From: an uncultured Clostridia bacterium
GTDB taxonomy: Bacteria > Bacillota > Clostridia > TANB77 > CAG-508
DNA length: 35,966 bases
Direction of reading: 5' to 3'
NCBI GenBank assembly: GCA_947629835.1
Contig: CANRFH010000011.1
Span: 1-35,966, forward strand
Position numbers and translations under genes: made by a program. The stretch's first letter is position 1; each line of letters begins with the position of its first letter. Of this stretch, positions 35,923-35,966 are shown in pieces. Below the pieces are notes generated by a model, which made no database searches, was not told the origin of the DNA, and saw only the letters and a list, made by a program, of their open reading frames with translations.

Positions 35923-35955
35923 CCTTCGCTACGCTTAGTCTGCGAAAGGCACAAA
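35923..35955. repeat. Imperfect inverted repeat upstream of the prepilin-like gene
   Basis: TGCCTTCGC and GCGAAAGGCA pair with one bulged base around a 12 nt loop, 25-57 nt before the ATG. It could be a leader hairpin or a REP-like repeat; only one copy is visible. Confidence 0.5.
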
Positions 35956-35966
35956 ATTTAATTAAA

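Overview
The window is about 36 kb of AT-rich DNA in which nearly all genes lie on the minus strand. Shine-Dalgarno sites (GGAGG), TTGACA/TATAAT promoters, a CIRCE element, the rimP-nusA-ylxR-ylxQ-infB-rbfA-nrnA-truB order and a clostridial fab/acc operon point to a Gram-positive, probably an uncultured gut-type member of the Clostridia. Neither taxonomy nor tRNA content can be settled from the window; no rRNA, tRNA or CRISPR array was seen.

Layout. 1-8020: birA-fabD-fabG-fabF-accB-fabZ-accC-accD-accA-fabI (partial), a type II fatty-acid synthesis operon. 8160-12866: surface genes (membrane protein, sortase, LPXTG protein, Ig/cadherin-like anchored protein, dockerin-bearing glucosaminidase). 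13053-14569: DUF1893 protein, ECF transporter S subunit, and a foreign-looking XRE regulator with a promoter/operator. 14754-18595: MazF/PemK-like protein, lysS, DUF4363 and DUF421 proteins, holin-like membrane protein. 18778-19350: coiled-coil repeat protein. 19450-26846: the translation/transcription operon rimP to truB. 26967-28982: groES-groEL under CIRCE. 29144-30749: pyrG. 30932-34459: TPR protein, uppP, upp, N-terminal transketolase subunit. 34659-35898: prepilin-like protein with a GC-richer C-terminal segment.

The main discovery is a recurring recoding event. Seven genes (DUF421, truB, ylxQ, rimP, pyrG, tkt N-subunit, TPR protein) and the prepilin-like gene are each broken by one extra C, with two extra Cs in both truB and ylxQ: ten sites in eight genes. 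At every site the extra C falls exactly on a codon boundary before a glycine codon (GGA eight times, GGT twice), so the zero-frame codon is CGG. Skipping that C restores a full-length, family-typical protein and predicts Gly. By hand scan I found only one other in-frame CGG in the whole window, codon 7 of the XRE gene, whose codon use marks it as a probable import. CGG in the other two phases is common (about fifty cases) and never disturbs a frame. The same ten-base string CTTCGGAAGA is read normally in fabG (out of phase) and requires a shift in pyrG (in phase), which argues against a motif-driven sequencing error. CGG therefore behaves as a +1 frameshift codon, or C-GGN as a four-base glycine codon. 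The preceding codons vary and mostly cannot re-pair, which favours A-site skipping or quadruplet decoding over P-site slippage.

Five of the ten sites lie in the rimP-truB operon, so assembly of the translation machinery itself would depend on the recoding. Other points: a strong promoter with a palindrome in its spacer before rimP, an attenuator-like leader before pyrG, dockerin repeats inside a cell-wall hydrolase, and a compositionally distinct cassette at the end of the prepilin-like gene.
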